The notes under the pieces are model-generated. The model made no database searches. It worked only from the letters and a program-made list of their open reading frames with translations, and was not told where the DNA came from. This document shows, piece after piece, positions 16,182 to 31,170 of a stretch of DNA of 64,000 nt. This DNA is from an uncultured Oscillospiraceae bacterium (GTDB lineage: Bacteria; Bacillota; Clostridia; Oscillospirales; Acutalibacteraceae), in assembly GCA_900546265.1 (NCBI GenBank), contig URCA01000002.1, forward strand, positions 62,001 through 126,000. The letters are read 5' to 3'. Position 1 is the first letter of the stretch, and each line of letters opens with the position of its first letter. Position numbers and translations under genes: made by a program.

Positions 16182-16218
16182 GAAAAATGCGGCCGCATCC
16201 CTCCGACGCGGCCGCATC
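16182..16218 (-). terminator. Terminator or attenuator between rpsG and fusA
   Basis: A perfect 10-bp stem (ATGCGGCCGC at 16187-16196, GCGGCCGCAT at 16208-16217) is followed on the minus strand by TTTTTC. It would end or attenuate the rpsL-rpsG transcript before fusA. Confidence 0.7.
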
Positions 16219-16350
16219 CCGGATACACGCGGCATCCGCGTCCTATCCAAAATTCCGCCGCCAACGGAGGGCGGGGGGATTCCCCGCAGCGTTCCGTTAA
16301 CAGCGTAGCGCTCCTATGGGAACGGTGGGGCCTCATGCCCTAGAGGGCTA

Positions 16351-16821
16351 TTACCATCTGTAGTGAGCGAACGCGCGGTTGGCCTCGGCCATCTTGTGGG
16401 TGTCGTCGCGCTTCTTGGCGGCGCCGCCGTTGCCGTTGATGGCATCCAGGATCTCGCCCGCGAGACGTTCCCGCATGGTCCGCTCGGACCGGGCGCGGGA
16501 ATAGGTGGTCAGCCAGCGCAGGCCCAGGGTCTGGCGGCGATCCGGACGGACCTCGATGGGCACCTGATAGGTGGCGCCGCCGACACGGCGGGCCTTGACT
16601 TCCAGGACGGGCATGAGATTCTCCATGCACGCCTCGAAAACCTCCAGGGGCTCTTTGCCCGTCTTTTCGCGGATGATGTCGAACGCGTCGTAGACGATCT
16701 TCTGGGCAACGCCCTTCTTGCCGTCAACCATCACGTTGTTGATGAGCTTGGTCACCAATTTGGAATTGTAAAGCGGGTCAGGCAAAACGTCGCGTTTTGC
16801 GATGGAACCTCTTCTCGGCAC
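16351..16821 (-). CDS. rpsG: 30S ribosomal protein S7
   Basis: The 156-residue primary rRNA-binding protein of the 30S head matches the family end to end: PRRGSIAKRDVLPDPLYNSK at the start, GGATYQVPIEVRPDRRQTLG in the middle and MAEANRAFAHYRW at the end. Translation starts at a GTG (16821), seven bases after GGAGGG; the encoded residue would be fMet. An ATG 18 bases upstream is in frame but lies before the binding site, and the resulting N-terminal addition has no counterpart in the family. It is in the same operon as rpsL. Confidence 0.96.
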   Translation of the reverse strand: MPRRGSIAKRDVLPDPLYNSKLVTKLINNVMVDGKKGVAQKIVYDAFDIIREKTGKEPLEVFEACMENLMPVLEVKARRVGGATYQVPIEVRPDRRQTLGLRWLTTYSRARSERTMRERLAGEILDAINGNGGAAKKRDDTHKMAEANRAFAHYRW

Positions 16822-17022
16822 TTTACTTCCCTCCTTCATAATGATGATATCACAGGTACTCGAAAGTGACATGCTCCCGTTGGCCGACATAGAGGACAGC
16901 ACCACACAACGCCGCCGCCCCCGGCTGGGCCGGGAACCGCTTCGTATATATAGTCAACTGCCGCTACATCGCAGCCGCTGATGAAAATGTCGGGTTTTTG
17001 ACGCAAGCCGGATACAATCCGC

Positions 17023-17451
17023 TTACTTCTTGGCCGCTCCGGCCTTGGGACGCTTCGCACCGTATTTGGAACGGGCCTGCATTCTCTTGGCAACGCCCTG
17101 GGCGTCCAGGGTGCCGCGCACGATGTGATAACGCACACCGGGCAGGTCCTTCACACGGCCGCCGCGGATGAGCACCACGCTGTGCTCCTGCAGGTTGTGG
17201 CCTTCGCCGGGGATATAGGACGTGACCTCGATCCCGTTGGACAGGCGCACACGGGCCACTTTACGCAGAGCCGAGTTCGGCTTCTTCGGGGTGGACGTTT
17301 TCACCGCGGTGCACACGCCGCGCTTTTGGGGAGAATTCTGATCGATCGGAACGCGCTTTTTGGAGTTCCAGCCCTTGAGCAGAGCCGGCGCCTTCGCCTT
17401 CTTCTCCATCACTTCCCGTCCCTTGCGGACTAACTGGTTAAAGGTTGGCAA
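17023..17451 (-). CDS. rpsL: 30S ribosomal protein S12
   Basis: This 142-residue decoding-centre protein carries the universal TPKKPNSALRKVARVRLSNG and the PGEGHNLQEHSVVLIRGGRV stretch. The start codon is a TTG at 17451 in the context AGGAGGTGTTATGA-TTG. A TGA lies immediately upstream in frame, and starting later would remove the conserved PTFNQLVRKGR. The lysine at the usual streptomycin site (TPKKPNS) is present, so no classical resistance substitution is seen there. The promoter is embedded in the end of rpoC (17595-17624). Confidence 0.97.
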   Translation of the reverse strand: MPTFNQLVRKGREVMEKKAKAPALLKGWNSKKRVPIDQNSPQKRGVCTAVKTSTPKKPNSALRKVARVRLSNGIEVTSYIPGEGHNLQEHSVVLIRGGRVKDLPGVRYHIVRGTLDAQGVAKRMQARSKYGAKRPKAGAAKK

Positions 17452-17609
17452 TCATAACACCTCCTGTTGATGAACCTGTACCAATGGCCGTTGAATGGCT
17501 ATTGGGACTGGTTCTAATTTCTATTTTCAGCGGCAGTGCCGCCAAAAACCATGACAGGGCCGGACAACCCGTCCGGGCGAATACCCAATTCGGTATTCTA
17601 GCACGGCAA

Positions 17610-21281
<3,672 letters not shown>

Positions 21282-21302
21282 AAAAGTTACAGCCCTCCCC
21301 TA

Positions 21303-25013
<3,711 letters not shown>

Positions 25014-25217
25014 AGGCTCGATCACTCCTGTTCTTTGTATTCACGCCGGCCCGGCAGGAGGCCGGCCGCCTGTTCCGGGGAAAAATCACGGCGGGTGGAA
25101 TAGCCCGGCGGACAAAGGGAACAAATATCTAAAAACTTGCCAGCAGATACTTGCCAATTGTCGCATGTTGTGCTATACTAAATCTATTCCCAGGCATATC
25201 TCCCCATGATTATGCAG
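25014..25217 (-). other. Long 5' leader of rpoB
   Basis: About 200 transcribed bases lie between the rpoB promoter and ATG. They include GGCGGCCGGCC-TCCT-GCCGGGCCGGC, a strong hairpin at about 25045-25072. This may control rpoBC expression; I do not recognise a described leader RNA family. Confidence 0.4.
25151..25179 (+). promoter_or_regulatory. Candidate plus-strand promoter antisense to the rpoB leader
   Basis: TTGCCA, 17 bases, TATACT on the plus strand. About 75 bases further on, AATTGCAA-AG-TTGCAATT followed by T8 (25250-25285) could end a short transcript. Confidence 0.4.
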
Positions 25218-25223
25218 TATACT

Positions 25224-25252
25224 ATAATACATCATAGAAATTGGATTGTCAA
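25224..25252 (-). promoter_or_regulatory. Promoter of rpoB-rpoC
   Basis: Perfect TTGACA, 17 bases, then TATTAT on the minus strand. The start site would be near 25217. Confidence 0.8.
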
Positions 25253-25322
25253 TTGCAAAGTTGCAATTTGGCGATTTTTTTTGTTTTTTTATACCGATAT
25301 CCAAGTGTTGGCAGAATATGGA

Positions 25323-25365
25323 GAAAAAATACGGCGCCGCGTGACTTTGGAACACGCGGCACCGT
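25323..25365 (-). terminator. Terminator of the YdcF-family gene
   Basis: ACGG(C)GCCGCGTG pairs with CACGCGGC(A)CCGT, followed by T6 on the minus strand. Confidence 0.8.
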
Positions 25366-25378
25366 TGATATTTTCTGA

Positions 25379-26200
25379 TTAGTAACCCAAGAGCAGCATG
25401 CGGCTGATGGCGGCGAACTCCCGCACCCAGTAGCACAGCAGCAGATAGGGCGGCGTATGGCAGGTGCAGGGGCCTGCGCCGGTCAGCCCCGCCCTCCGGG
25501 CAAAGGCCTGGGCGCGGTACTGATGAAATTCCTGGGTGGCGATGACCACGGTGGGGCTGAGCCGATGCTCCTCCAGGATCCTCTTGGAGAACTGAATATT
25601 TTCAAAGGTATTGGTGGATTTGTCCTCCATATACAGACGGCTTTCGTCCACGCCCTTCTCCAGCAGATACCGCTTCATGGCCTCCGCCTCGGAAATATCC
25701 TCGCCGGGGCCCTGGCCGCCGGAGAGGATACAGGCGGCGTCCGGATTGGCATCCAGGTAACGGGCGGCGGCGTCCAGCCGCTGCGTCAGCATCAGGCAGG
25801 GGGTTTCCCCATAAACGGCGGCGCCCAGGACGATGACGGTGGCGTTTTTCGGGGCGGGACGGGCCGCGCCCCGCAGCATCATCACGGACACCACGATGAA
25901 CCAGACAAGCAAGATGGCGACCAGCGCCATCAGAACGATCAAAATAACCCGCAGCCCCTTTCGTTGCCAGATATATTGGAGTATGCGCCGGAAAAAGGGC
26001 GTCCAAACACAGGCGGCCAGGCCCAGAGCGCTGGCCGCGGCGGGAGCGACCACCCCAATATTGATGACGCGGCCCGCCAGGGGCAGCAGGGAAACAAGCA
26101 GCAGGAGGGCAAAAAAGACACCCAGAAGAATCCGGGGCAGCCGCCCCCACTGCCGGCGGGGACGGTGGTGCCGTTCAGTTATTTGACGGGTTCGGCTCAT
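25379..26200 (-). CDS. YdcF/SanA-family (DUF218) membrane protein
   Basis: The 273-residue protein has an N-terminal membrane part with about four hydrophobic segments (residues about 22-130), then a DUF218 domain: VIVLGAAVYGETP, TQRLDAAARYL, CILSGGQGPGEDISEAEAM, KSTNTFENIQFS and VIATQEFHQYRAQAFARR. This arrangement is that of the YdcF/ElyC/SanA family, which has been tied to cell-envelope carbon metabolism in enterobacteria; the reaction is not established. The start at 26200 follows AAGGAGGACTGTCTC. It is monocistronic, between its own promoter and terminator, and lies between the 5S gene and rpoB. Confidence 0.85.
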   Translation of the reverse strand: MSRTRQITERHHRPRRQWGRLPRILLGVFFALLLLVSLLPLAGRVINIGVVAPAAASALGLAACVWTPFFRRILQYIWQRKGLRVILIVLMALVAILLVWFIVVSVMMLRGAARPAPKNATVIVLGAAVYGETPCLMLTQRLDAAARYLDANPDAACILSGGQGPGEDISEAEAMKRYLLEKGVDESRLYMEDKSTNTFENIQFSKRILEEHRLSPTVVIATQEFHQYRAQAFARRAGLTGAGPCTCHTPPYLLLCYWVREFAAISRMLLLGY

Positions 26201-26234
26201 GAGACAGTCCTCCTTGGACGCGGGTGATACATCC

Positions 26235-26263
26235 AGTATAGCACAGCGGCGCGGACCGCCCAA
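26235..26263 (-). promoter_or_regulatory. Promoter of the YdcF-family gene
   Basis: TTGGGC, 17 bases, TATACT on the minus strand, about 35 bases before the ATG. Confidence 0.55.
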
Positions 26264-26338
26264 GAGGCCGGGGGGAAAATTCAGGAAGAGTTAAGGATCG
26301 CGTAGGGCGGTTTGGCCACACCGGCCCAGGCCGGGCAC

Positions 26339-26371
26339 AAAAAAACCGCGGCACGTTCGTGCTGCGGTTTT
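26339..26371 (-). terminator. Terminator of the 5S rRNA gene
   Basis: AAACCGC(G)GCAC-GTTC-GTGC(T)GCGGTTT lies just past the 5S 3' end, with a T-rich run on the minus strand. Confidence 0.85.
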
Positions 26372-26374
26372 GAT

Positions 26375-26490
<116 letters not shown>

Positions 26491-26498
26491 GAGATAAG

Positions 26499-26527
26499 AG
26501 TATACACGATGTTTTGACAAAATGCAA
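26499..26527 (-). promoter_or_regulatory. Promoter of the 5S rRNA gene
   Basis: TTGCAT, 17 bases, TATACT on the minus strand. The -10 box ends eight bases before the 5S 5' end, so transcription would begin at or next to the mature end. Confidence 0.65.
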
Positions 26528-26550
26528 GCCTTTTTTCGAAAAAAATAAAA

Positions 26551-26907
26551 TTATTTTTTCAGCGCTTCCCATTCTGCCGGCCGAAAGCCGGGGATGACCC
26601 GCTCCTCGGTCACCGCCAGGGGACGTTTGACCAGCATGCCGTCGGAGGCGAGCAGAGAAAGCTGCTCCTCCTCGCTCATGGCCGGCAGCTTATCCTTAAG
26701 GCCCATGGCCTTATACACCAGGCCGCTGGTATTGAAAAAGCGCTTAATCGGCAGGCCGCTGCGGGCGATCCACGCGGTCAGCTCCTCCTTCGTGGGGTTA
26801 TCTGTCTTGATATGCCGGGCGGTATAGGCCACCCCGTTGTCCTCCAGCCACCGCTTCGCCTTCTGACAGGTGGAGCAGGGCGGGTATTCCAAAAACAACA
26901 CGCTCAT
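26551..26907 (-). CDS. Spx/ArsC-family thioredoxin-fold protein (YffB type)
   Basis: The 118-residue protein has the redox pair CSTC at residues 11-14 (EYPPCSTCQKAKRWL), KTDNPTKEEL, and the late KRPLAVTEERVIPGFRP with the cis-Pro region. This pattern fits the Spx/YffB arm of the arsenate-reductase superfamily. In this lineage such proteins are more often thiol-linked stress proteins than real arsenate reductases, and no ars genes are near, so I do not call it ArsC. It starts nine bases after yjbQ and shares that gene's promoter. Confidence 0.85.
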   Translation of the reverse strand: MSVLFLEYPPCSTCQKAKRWLEDNGVAYTARHIKTDNPTKEELTAWIARSGLPIKRFFNTSGLVYKAMGLKDKLPAMSEEEQLSLLASDGMLVKRPLAVTEERVIPGFRPAEWEALKK

Positions 26908-26916
26908 GGTTCCTCC

Positions 26917-27333
26917 TTATTCGCCGATGATTTTGATAAGCGCCCGCTTATCCCGTTTGCCGTCGAATTCAAAATAGAAAATCTGCTCCCAGGTGCCGAA
27001 GTCCAGGCGGCCGCCGGTGACGGCCACCACCACCTCCCGGCCCATGACCGTCCGCTTCAGATGGGCGTCGGCATTGTCCTCAAAGCCGTTATGCCGGTAC
27101 TGGCTGTATGGCTTTTCGGGAGCCAGCTTTTCCAGCCAGACCTCATAGTCGTGGTGCAGACCGCTTTCATCGTCATTGATGAACACGCTTGCCGTAATGT
27201 TCATGGCATTGACCAGCAGCAGCCCCTCTTGAATCCCGCTCTCCTCCAGGGCCTGGCGGACCTGGGAAGTGATATTGACCAGGCCACGGCGGGCGGGCAG
27301 ATGAAAATGCAGCTCCTTGCGGTAGGATTTCAT
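26917..27333 (-). CDS. YjbQ family (UPF0047) protein
   Basis: The 138-residue protein carries the hallmark motifs of UPF0047: NAMNITASVFINDDESGL, a His pair followed by DYEVWLEKL, NADAHLKRTVMG, and GRLDFGTWEQIFYFEFDG. Members have been reported to supply secondary thiamine-phosphate synthase activity, but the physiological reaction is not settled, so I keep the family name. It is the first gene of a two-gene unit with the Spx-like protein, expressed from the promoter at 27360-27388, which is back to back with the cysteine-rich protein gene on the other strand. Confidence 0.88.
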   Translation of the reverse strand: MKSYRKELHFHLPARRGLVNITSQVRQALEESGIQEGLLLVNAMNITASVFINDDESGLHHDYEVWLEKLAPEKPYSQYRHNGFEDNADAHLKRTVMGREVVVAVTGGRLDFGTWEQIFYFEFDGKRDKRALIKIIGE

Positions 27334-27359
27334 CGCGGCACGTCCTTTCTTTTTTGGCT

Positions 27360-27388
27360 ATTGTACCCGATCGGCGCGAAATGCGCAA
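27360..27388 (-). promoter_or_regulatory. Promoter of yjbQ and the Spx-like gene
   Basis: TTGCGC, 17 bases, TACAAT on the minus strand, about 27 bases before the ATG. Confidence 0.6.
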
Positions 27389-27397
27389 GTGGGCGGA

Positions 27398-27425
27398 ACT
27401 CTCCGGGGCTTGTTCGCATAGCTTG
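27398..27425 (+). promoter_or_regulatory. Candidate sporulation-type (sigma-E/K-like) promoter of the Cys-rich gene
   Basis: AC at 27398-27399, 17 bases, then CATAGCTT at 27417-27424 resembles the AC-N16/17-CATAnnnTA pattern of mother-cell sigma factors. No good sigma-A boxes are seen. The leader would be very short. Confidence 0.3.
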
Positions 27426-27445
27426 TACTGTAGGAGGTGATAACG

Positions 27446-27808
27446 ATGTGTTTTGATCCCGTATCCGCCACCGCCCTGCTTCTTGCGAGCGAACGCGGCT
27501 GCAACCGCGGCTGCGGCCGGTGCTGCCGCAACCACGATGACGAGCGCCCCTCCGGCGAGCGCGGCTGCAAATGCTGTTGCTGCTGCGACTGCTGCGGAGC
27601 TTCCGCCCGCGACCGGGAGTGCGAGGAACGCGCCGAAAGAGAAGCTGAACAGCGCCGCTGTGAAGAGATGGCGGCGGCTCGCGCCGAGGCCCGCGAAAAC
27701 CGCGGCTGCGACTGCGTGCGCCCGGCTTCCGCTTCCGCGCACTGTACCAGCGATGTGCTGCGCCCCGCGGCCACCGGCTGGTCCAGGCCCATTTCCTCCT
27801 GCCGTTAA
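27446..27808 (+). CDS. Cysteine-rich 120-aa protein, unknown function
   Basis: I do not recognise this protein. It has 19 cysteines in 120 residues, concentrated in GCNRGCGRCC and GCKCCCCCDCCG (about residues 17-50), then a strongly charged Arg/Glu-rich helix (about 55-85, RECEERAEREAEQRRCEE), then GCDC and a Ser/Thr/Pro-containing tail. There is no signal peptide or membrane segment. The start is well supported: TAGGAGGTGATAACG-ATG is one of the strongest ribosome binding sites in the window, and a long terminator follows the stop. Open frames on the opposite strand lack a binding site. The composition suggests either metal binding or a disulphide-crosslinked structural protein such as a spore-coat component; a possible mother-cell promoter lies upstream. 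Both ideas are inference. Confidence 0.72.
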   Translation: MCFDPVSATALLLASERGCNRGCGRCCRNHDDERPSGERGCKCCCCCDCCGASARDRECEERAEREAEQRRCEEMAAARAEARENRGCDCVRPASASAHCTSDVLRPAATGWSRPISSCR

Positions 27809-27840
27809 ACCGGAAGGAGTACCTAAAACCGCATAGACTG

Positions 27841-27912
27841 GGCCCGCAGCCGCGTCCCGGAACAGCAGGCTTCTCCCCCTGGCCTGCCGTTCCGGACGGC
27901 CGCGGGCCTTTT
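27841..27912 (+). terminator. Long-stem terminator of the Cys-rich gene
   Basis: GGCCCGC(A)GCCGCG...CGGAACAGCAGGC pairs with GCCTGCCGTTCCG...CGGCCGCGGGCC, followed by TTTTCTT on the plus strand. Confidence 0.75.
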
Positions 27913-27913
27913 C

Positions 27914-28195
27914 TTATCGGATCTCCCGCTCCACCCCGGTCAGCTCAGCCTCGCAGGTTTCCTCCACGAAGCGGAGGATCTTGTCCAGCACGGCGTCGCC
28001 CAGGGCGGCGGATCCCACCACAGCGGCCACGCCGACGACGATGGTCTGGTGGACATCTTGCTGCTCCACCTCGGCGGCGGAGACATGGAACTTCTGCGAC
28101 ACGCGGGCGATCAGGCTCTGGACAATCATCCGTTTCTCTTTGAGCGAGCGCACCCAGGGGGCGCGCAGAGTCAGCTTGGCGGCGGCGATCAACAT
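27914..28195 (-). CDS. DUF503 (YlxP-like) protein
   Basis: The 93-residue protein shows the DUF503 pattern: hydrophobic strand, then SLKEKRMIVQSLIARVSQKF, then VSAAEVEQQDVHQTIVVGVA and a C-terminal helix. In Bacillus, YlxP lies in the nusA-infB-rbfA operon and is suspected of a ribosome-related role; no function is proven. Here it sits last in a possible three-gene unit (helicase, NUDIX, DUF503), and its ATG overlaps the end of the NUDIX gene by seven bases, so the two are probably coupled in translation. Confidence 0.85.
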   Translation of the reverse strand: MLIAAAKLTLRAPWVRSLKEKRMIVQSLIARVSQKFHVSAAEVEQQDVHQTIVVGVAAVVGSAALGDAVLDKILRFVEETCEAELTGVEREIR

Positions 28196-28671
28196 ACGGC
28201 CGCCTCCTTATCCGGATACACCTGGAAGTCGTCCGGCTCCCCCTCACCCCACTGGGCAAACAGCTCGCCGGGAGAAAAGAACAGGGGCCAATACCGCTCG
28301 AAATTCTCCGCCAGGGGCAGGGTGTGCAAAGAAGCCGGATCCGTCCAGAACACCCGGCCCTCCTCCGTTTCGTCCAAAAGGTCGCCGGCAAAGGTTTGCG
28401 TCCGGTAGAGGAAGACCAGATAGCGATCGCCGGTGGCGCGGCAGCACCAATCCACCAGCCCGCAGGACTGCAGATCGCTGACACGCAAGCCGGTTTCCTC
28501 GTAAATCTCCCGGACGGCGCAGGCGAGAAGACTCTCCCCCGGCTCCGCATGGCCGCCGGGGAAGGCGATACCCTTCCAACTTTTGGTCCGCTGCTGCACC
28601 AGCACCTCGCCGGTATCGCGGCGGCGCACCATCACCATAGTGGTCAGTTCGGCCTGCACGGTTCTGCTCAT
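28189..28671 (-). CDS. NUDIX hydrolase (MutT/8-oxo-dGTP diphosphatase type)
   Basis: The 160-residue protein contains a full NUDIX box starting at about residue 39 (GGHAEPGES, then REIYEETGL), with the catalytic Glu residues intact. LVQQRTKSWKGIAFPGGH just before it is typical of the MutT/YtkD group that cleans oxidised or non-canonical nucleotides, using Mg2+ to release pyrophosphate or NMP. Substrate cannot be fixed from sequence. AAGGAGATGACTT precedes the ATG at 28671. It lies 47 bases after the helicase gene and overlaps DUF503. Confidence 0.88.
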   Translation of the reverse strand: MSRTVQAELTTMVMVRRRDTGEVLVQQRTKSWKGIAFPGGHAEPGESLLACAVREIYEETGLRVSDLQSCGLVDWCCRATGDRYLVFLYRTQTFAGDLLDETEEGRVFWTDPASLHTLPLAENFERYWPLFFSPGELFAQWGEGEPDDFQVYPDKEAAVC

Positions 28672-28718
28672 AAGTCATCTCCTTCTTTCCAAATGAAAAG
28701 CTGTGTGATCGCGCCCCG

Positions 28719-31112
28719 CTATTCGCCTGAGGAGGGCTGTTCGGGCTCTGCCGAAAAGTAGGGAAAGGCGGCGAGGAGCCGGCGCAGGGATGCCGTGTCC
28801 CGGACGCGCCGCATCTGCGACCAATGGGGCGGGAACAGGGCCCGGTAGGCGGCGGTATGAAACCGGCTGTCGATGAGGACGGCCACCCCCGCGTCGTCCG
28901 CCGACCGGATGACCCGGCCGGCGGCTTGCAGCACCTTATTCATGCCAGGATAGACATAGGCGTAATCGTAGCCCCGACCGTTTTTTCGATTAAAATATTC
29001 CCGGATCTCATTCTGCCTTAGGGAAAGGCCGGGCAGGCCCACCCCCACGATGACGGTGCCGATTAGCCGGTCGCCCTTCAGGTCGATACCCTCGGAGAAC
29101 AGGCCGCCCAGCACGCAGAACCCGGCCAGGGTATCGGCATTCTCCGCGTCGAACCGGGCGAGAAAGTCGGCCCGTTCCTCCTCGTCCATATGGCTGTCCT
29201 GCATGGGAGCGTCCACCCCGGGGCACAGGGCCGTAAAGCGCTCGTGCACCTGCCGCATATAGTCATAGGAAGGGAAGAAGATCAGATAGTTGCCCGTTTT
29301 CCGGGCGATAACCGCAGCGATGGCCTCCGCGATGGGGGCATAGCTGGCGGCGCGATCCTTGTATTTGGTGGAAATGCCGCCATGGGCCACCAGGAGCAGG
29401 CGCTCCTCCTCAAAGGGGGAGGGCAGGGACAGCAGGGGATCGGTCTCGTCCCCGCCCAGCAGCTCCCGGTAATAGGGCAGCGGGGTGAGGGTGGCGGAAA
29501 AGAGGACGGACGCCTTGGCCAGCTTCAGCCGCCCGGCGATGATGGCGGAGGGATCCAGACAGAAGAGCGTCCGGATGACATCCCCCTCCCCGGTTTCCGT
29601 CAGGGTGGTGAAATGCTCGTCGTACAGCTCGGCGATGCCCTGGAAGGCGGTGGCTTCAAAGTAGAGCTCCAGCACGTCCCGCAGCCGTTCGTGGCTGTTG
29701 TTCTGCTCCTCAGCCAGCCAGTCCTCGGCGGCGGAGCAAAACAGCGTCACCAACGCCCCTATCGCCGCGTCCTTTTCGGGATTGGCGGCTTCATCGGCAT
29801 CGCCCAAGGCCTTACCGGCGTCGGCTAGGTATTTGGCCACGGCCCGCAGGGATTTGCGCAGGGCGGCGGCGGTTTTGGTTTTATCCGGCAGCTGTCTCAC
29901 CAGGCGGGAAAAGGCGGAACGGCGCAGGACGGCGGAATACATATCCCGCACCCGGTCAGCCAGGTTATGGGCTTCGTCGATGAGAAAGCCGTAGTTATGC
30001 TCCTCGTCCCCGTCGAAAAAGCGGCGGAGATAGGCGGCGGGATCAAACACGTGGTTATAATCCCCGATAACCAAGTCCGCCCACAGGGCCGCGTCCAGGG
30101 CGGTTTCGTGCGGGCAGAGGCGGTACTGCCGGCAATAGGCCTCCACCACGGCGGGGGTGATGCGGTCGTGATGAGTGAGCATGTCCATCAGCGCGTCGTT
30201 GACCCGGTCGTAGTGGCCCTTGGCGTAGGGGCAGCTGTCGGGGTTGCAGATGGTTTCCTCGCAAAAGCAGATTTTATCCTTGGCCCGCAGGGTGACGGAT
30301 TTGAAGCGCAGGCCCTGGCTTTCCATGAGGGTGACGGCCTCCTCCGCCACGGTGCGGGTGACGGTTTTGGCGGTGAGGTAAAAGAGCTTTTCCAGCCGGC
30401 CCTCCCCCACGGCTTTGACGGCGGGAAACAGGGTGGAAAGAGTCTTCCCGATGCCGGTGGGGGCCTGAACATACAGCTTTTTGCGGTTGACGATGGTGCG
30501 GTAGGCCGCGGCGGCCAAGTCCCGCTGGCCCCGGCGGTAGGCCGGGAAGGGAAAGGCGGCGGCGGCAATCGAGGCATCCCGCAGGACTTTCCACTCATGC
30601 TCAAAGCGCAGCCAATCGCCATAGCGCAGGAGGAGATCCGCGAAAAAGGCGGCGATCTCCTCCCGGCTGAAGACAAACCGCCGGCGCTGCAGCTCCTCGG
30701 TTTCCAGCTGATAATAGGTCAGTTGGACGCCCACCGTTTCCGGCGGGGCATCCAGCGTTTGAAGGAGCATATAGGCGTAGCATTGCGCCTGACCCAGGTG
30801 CTGAGCCTGCTGGACAGCCAGCTTTTCCAGGGGCAGGGTGGTGGATTTGATCTCGTCGATAGTCAGCAGTCCGTCCTCAGCGGTGAACACGCCATCGGCC
30901 CGCCCCTGCAAAAGGAGCGGAAAGCCGCCGGCCTCGGTTTCCAGGGAGAGGGAGACCTCCTTGCGGTAGTCGCCGGTCATGGCTTTTTGGATTTTCCGGT
31001 GGGCGGCCGCCCCCTGCTGCATGGTGGAGGCGTCCACATAGCGGCTATCGATATCGCCGCAGCGCAGCACCCAGTCCACTACCCGATGAACCGACAGCTT
31101 GACGCGTTCCAA
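28719..31112 (-). CDS. DinG/XPD-type DNA helicase with N-terminal PD-(D/E)XK nuclease domain
   Basis: This protein of 797 residues joins two modules. The first 200 residues carry a RecB-like nuclease core (GRADGVF near 70, then TIDEIKS with the Asp and Lys of the active site near 88). The rest is a superfamily-2 iron-sulphur helicase: Walker A APTGIGKT near 217, four cysteines CFCEETICNPDSC (about 286-298), the DEAH box (LIDEAHNLADR) near 379, and the C-terminal motor with LFSEGIDLKGDRL and LQAAGRVIRS. It probably unwinds and trims damaged DNA or R-loops. I chose TTG at 31112, nine bases after AAAGGAGG; an ATG at 31154 lies inside the upstream terminator. Members with this fusion occur in other Firmicutes. 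Confidence 0.9.
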   Translation of the reverse strand: MERVKLSVHRVVDWVLRCGDIDSRYVDASTMQQGAAAHRKIQKAMTGDYRKEVSLSLETEAGGFPLLLQGRADGVFTAEDGLLTIDEIKSTTLPLEKLAVQQAQHLGQAQCYAYMLLQTLDAPPETVGVQLTYYQLETEELQRRRFVFSREEIAAFFADLLLRYGDWLRFEHEWKVLRDASIAAAAFPFPAYRRGQRDLAAAAYRTIVNRKKLYVQAPTGIGKTLSTLFPAVKAVGEGRLEKLFYLTAKTVTRTVAEEAVTLMESQGLRFKSVTLRAKDKICFCEETICNPDSCPYAKGHYDRVNDALMDMLTHHDRITPAVVEAYCRQYRLCPHETALDAALWADLVIGDYNHVFDPAAYLRRFFDGDEEHNYGFLIDEAHNLADRVRDMYSAVLRRSAFSRLVRQLPDKTKTAAALRKSLRAVAKYLADAGKALGDADEAANPEKDAAIGALVTLFCSAAEDWLAEEQNNSHERLRDVLELYFEATAFQGIAELYDEHFTTLTETGEGDVIRTLFCLDPSAIIAGRLKLAKASVLFSATLTPLPYYRELLGGDETDPLLSLPSPFEEERLLLVAHGGISTKYKDRAASYAPIAEAIAAVIARKTGNYLIFFPSYDYMRQVHERFTALCPGVDAPMQDSHMDEEERADFLARFDAENADTLAGFCVLGGLFSEGIDLKGDRLIGTVIVGVGLPGLSLRQNEIREYFNRKNGRGYDYAYVYPGMNKVLQAAGRVIRSADDAGVAVLIDSRFHTAAYRALFPPHWSQMRRVRDTASLRRLLAAFPYFSAEPEQPSSGE

Positions 31113-31137
31113 TGCGCCGCACCTCCTTTCGATGAAA

Positions 31138-31170
31138 ACAGGCCGCCATTCCACGGAAGGCGGCCTGTCA
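31138..31170 (-). terminator. Terminator of the polysaccharide operon
   Basis: ACAGGCCGCC and GGCGGCCTGT form a 10-bp stem followed by TTTTC on the minus strand. It begins at the stop codon of the flippase gene. Confidence 0.8.

Noticed and set aside
16098..16250. A 51-residue N-terminal extension of EF-G
   Set aside because: It has no counterpart in the family, crosses a terminator hairpin, and lacks a binding site, whereas the ATG at 16097 has a very good one.
27173..27792. Minus-strand open frames over the cysteine-rich gene
   Set aside because: No ribosome binding site, overlap with the yjbQ start and promoter, and low-complexity Ala-rich translation; the plus-strand gene has a strong start signal and terminator.
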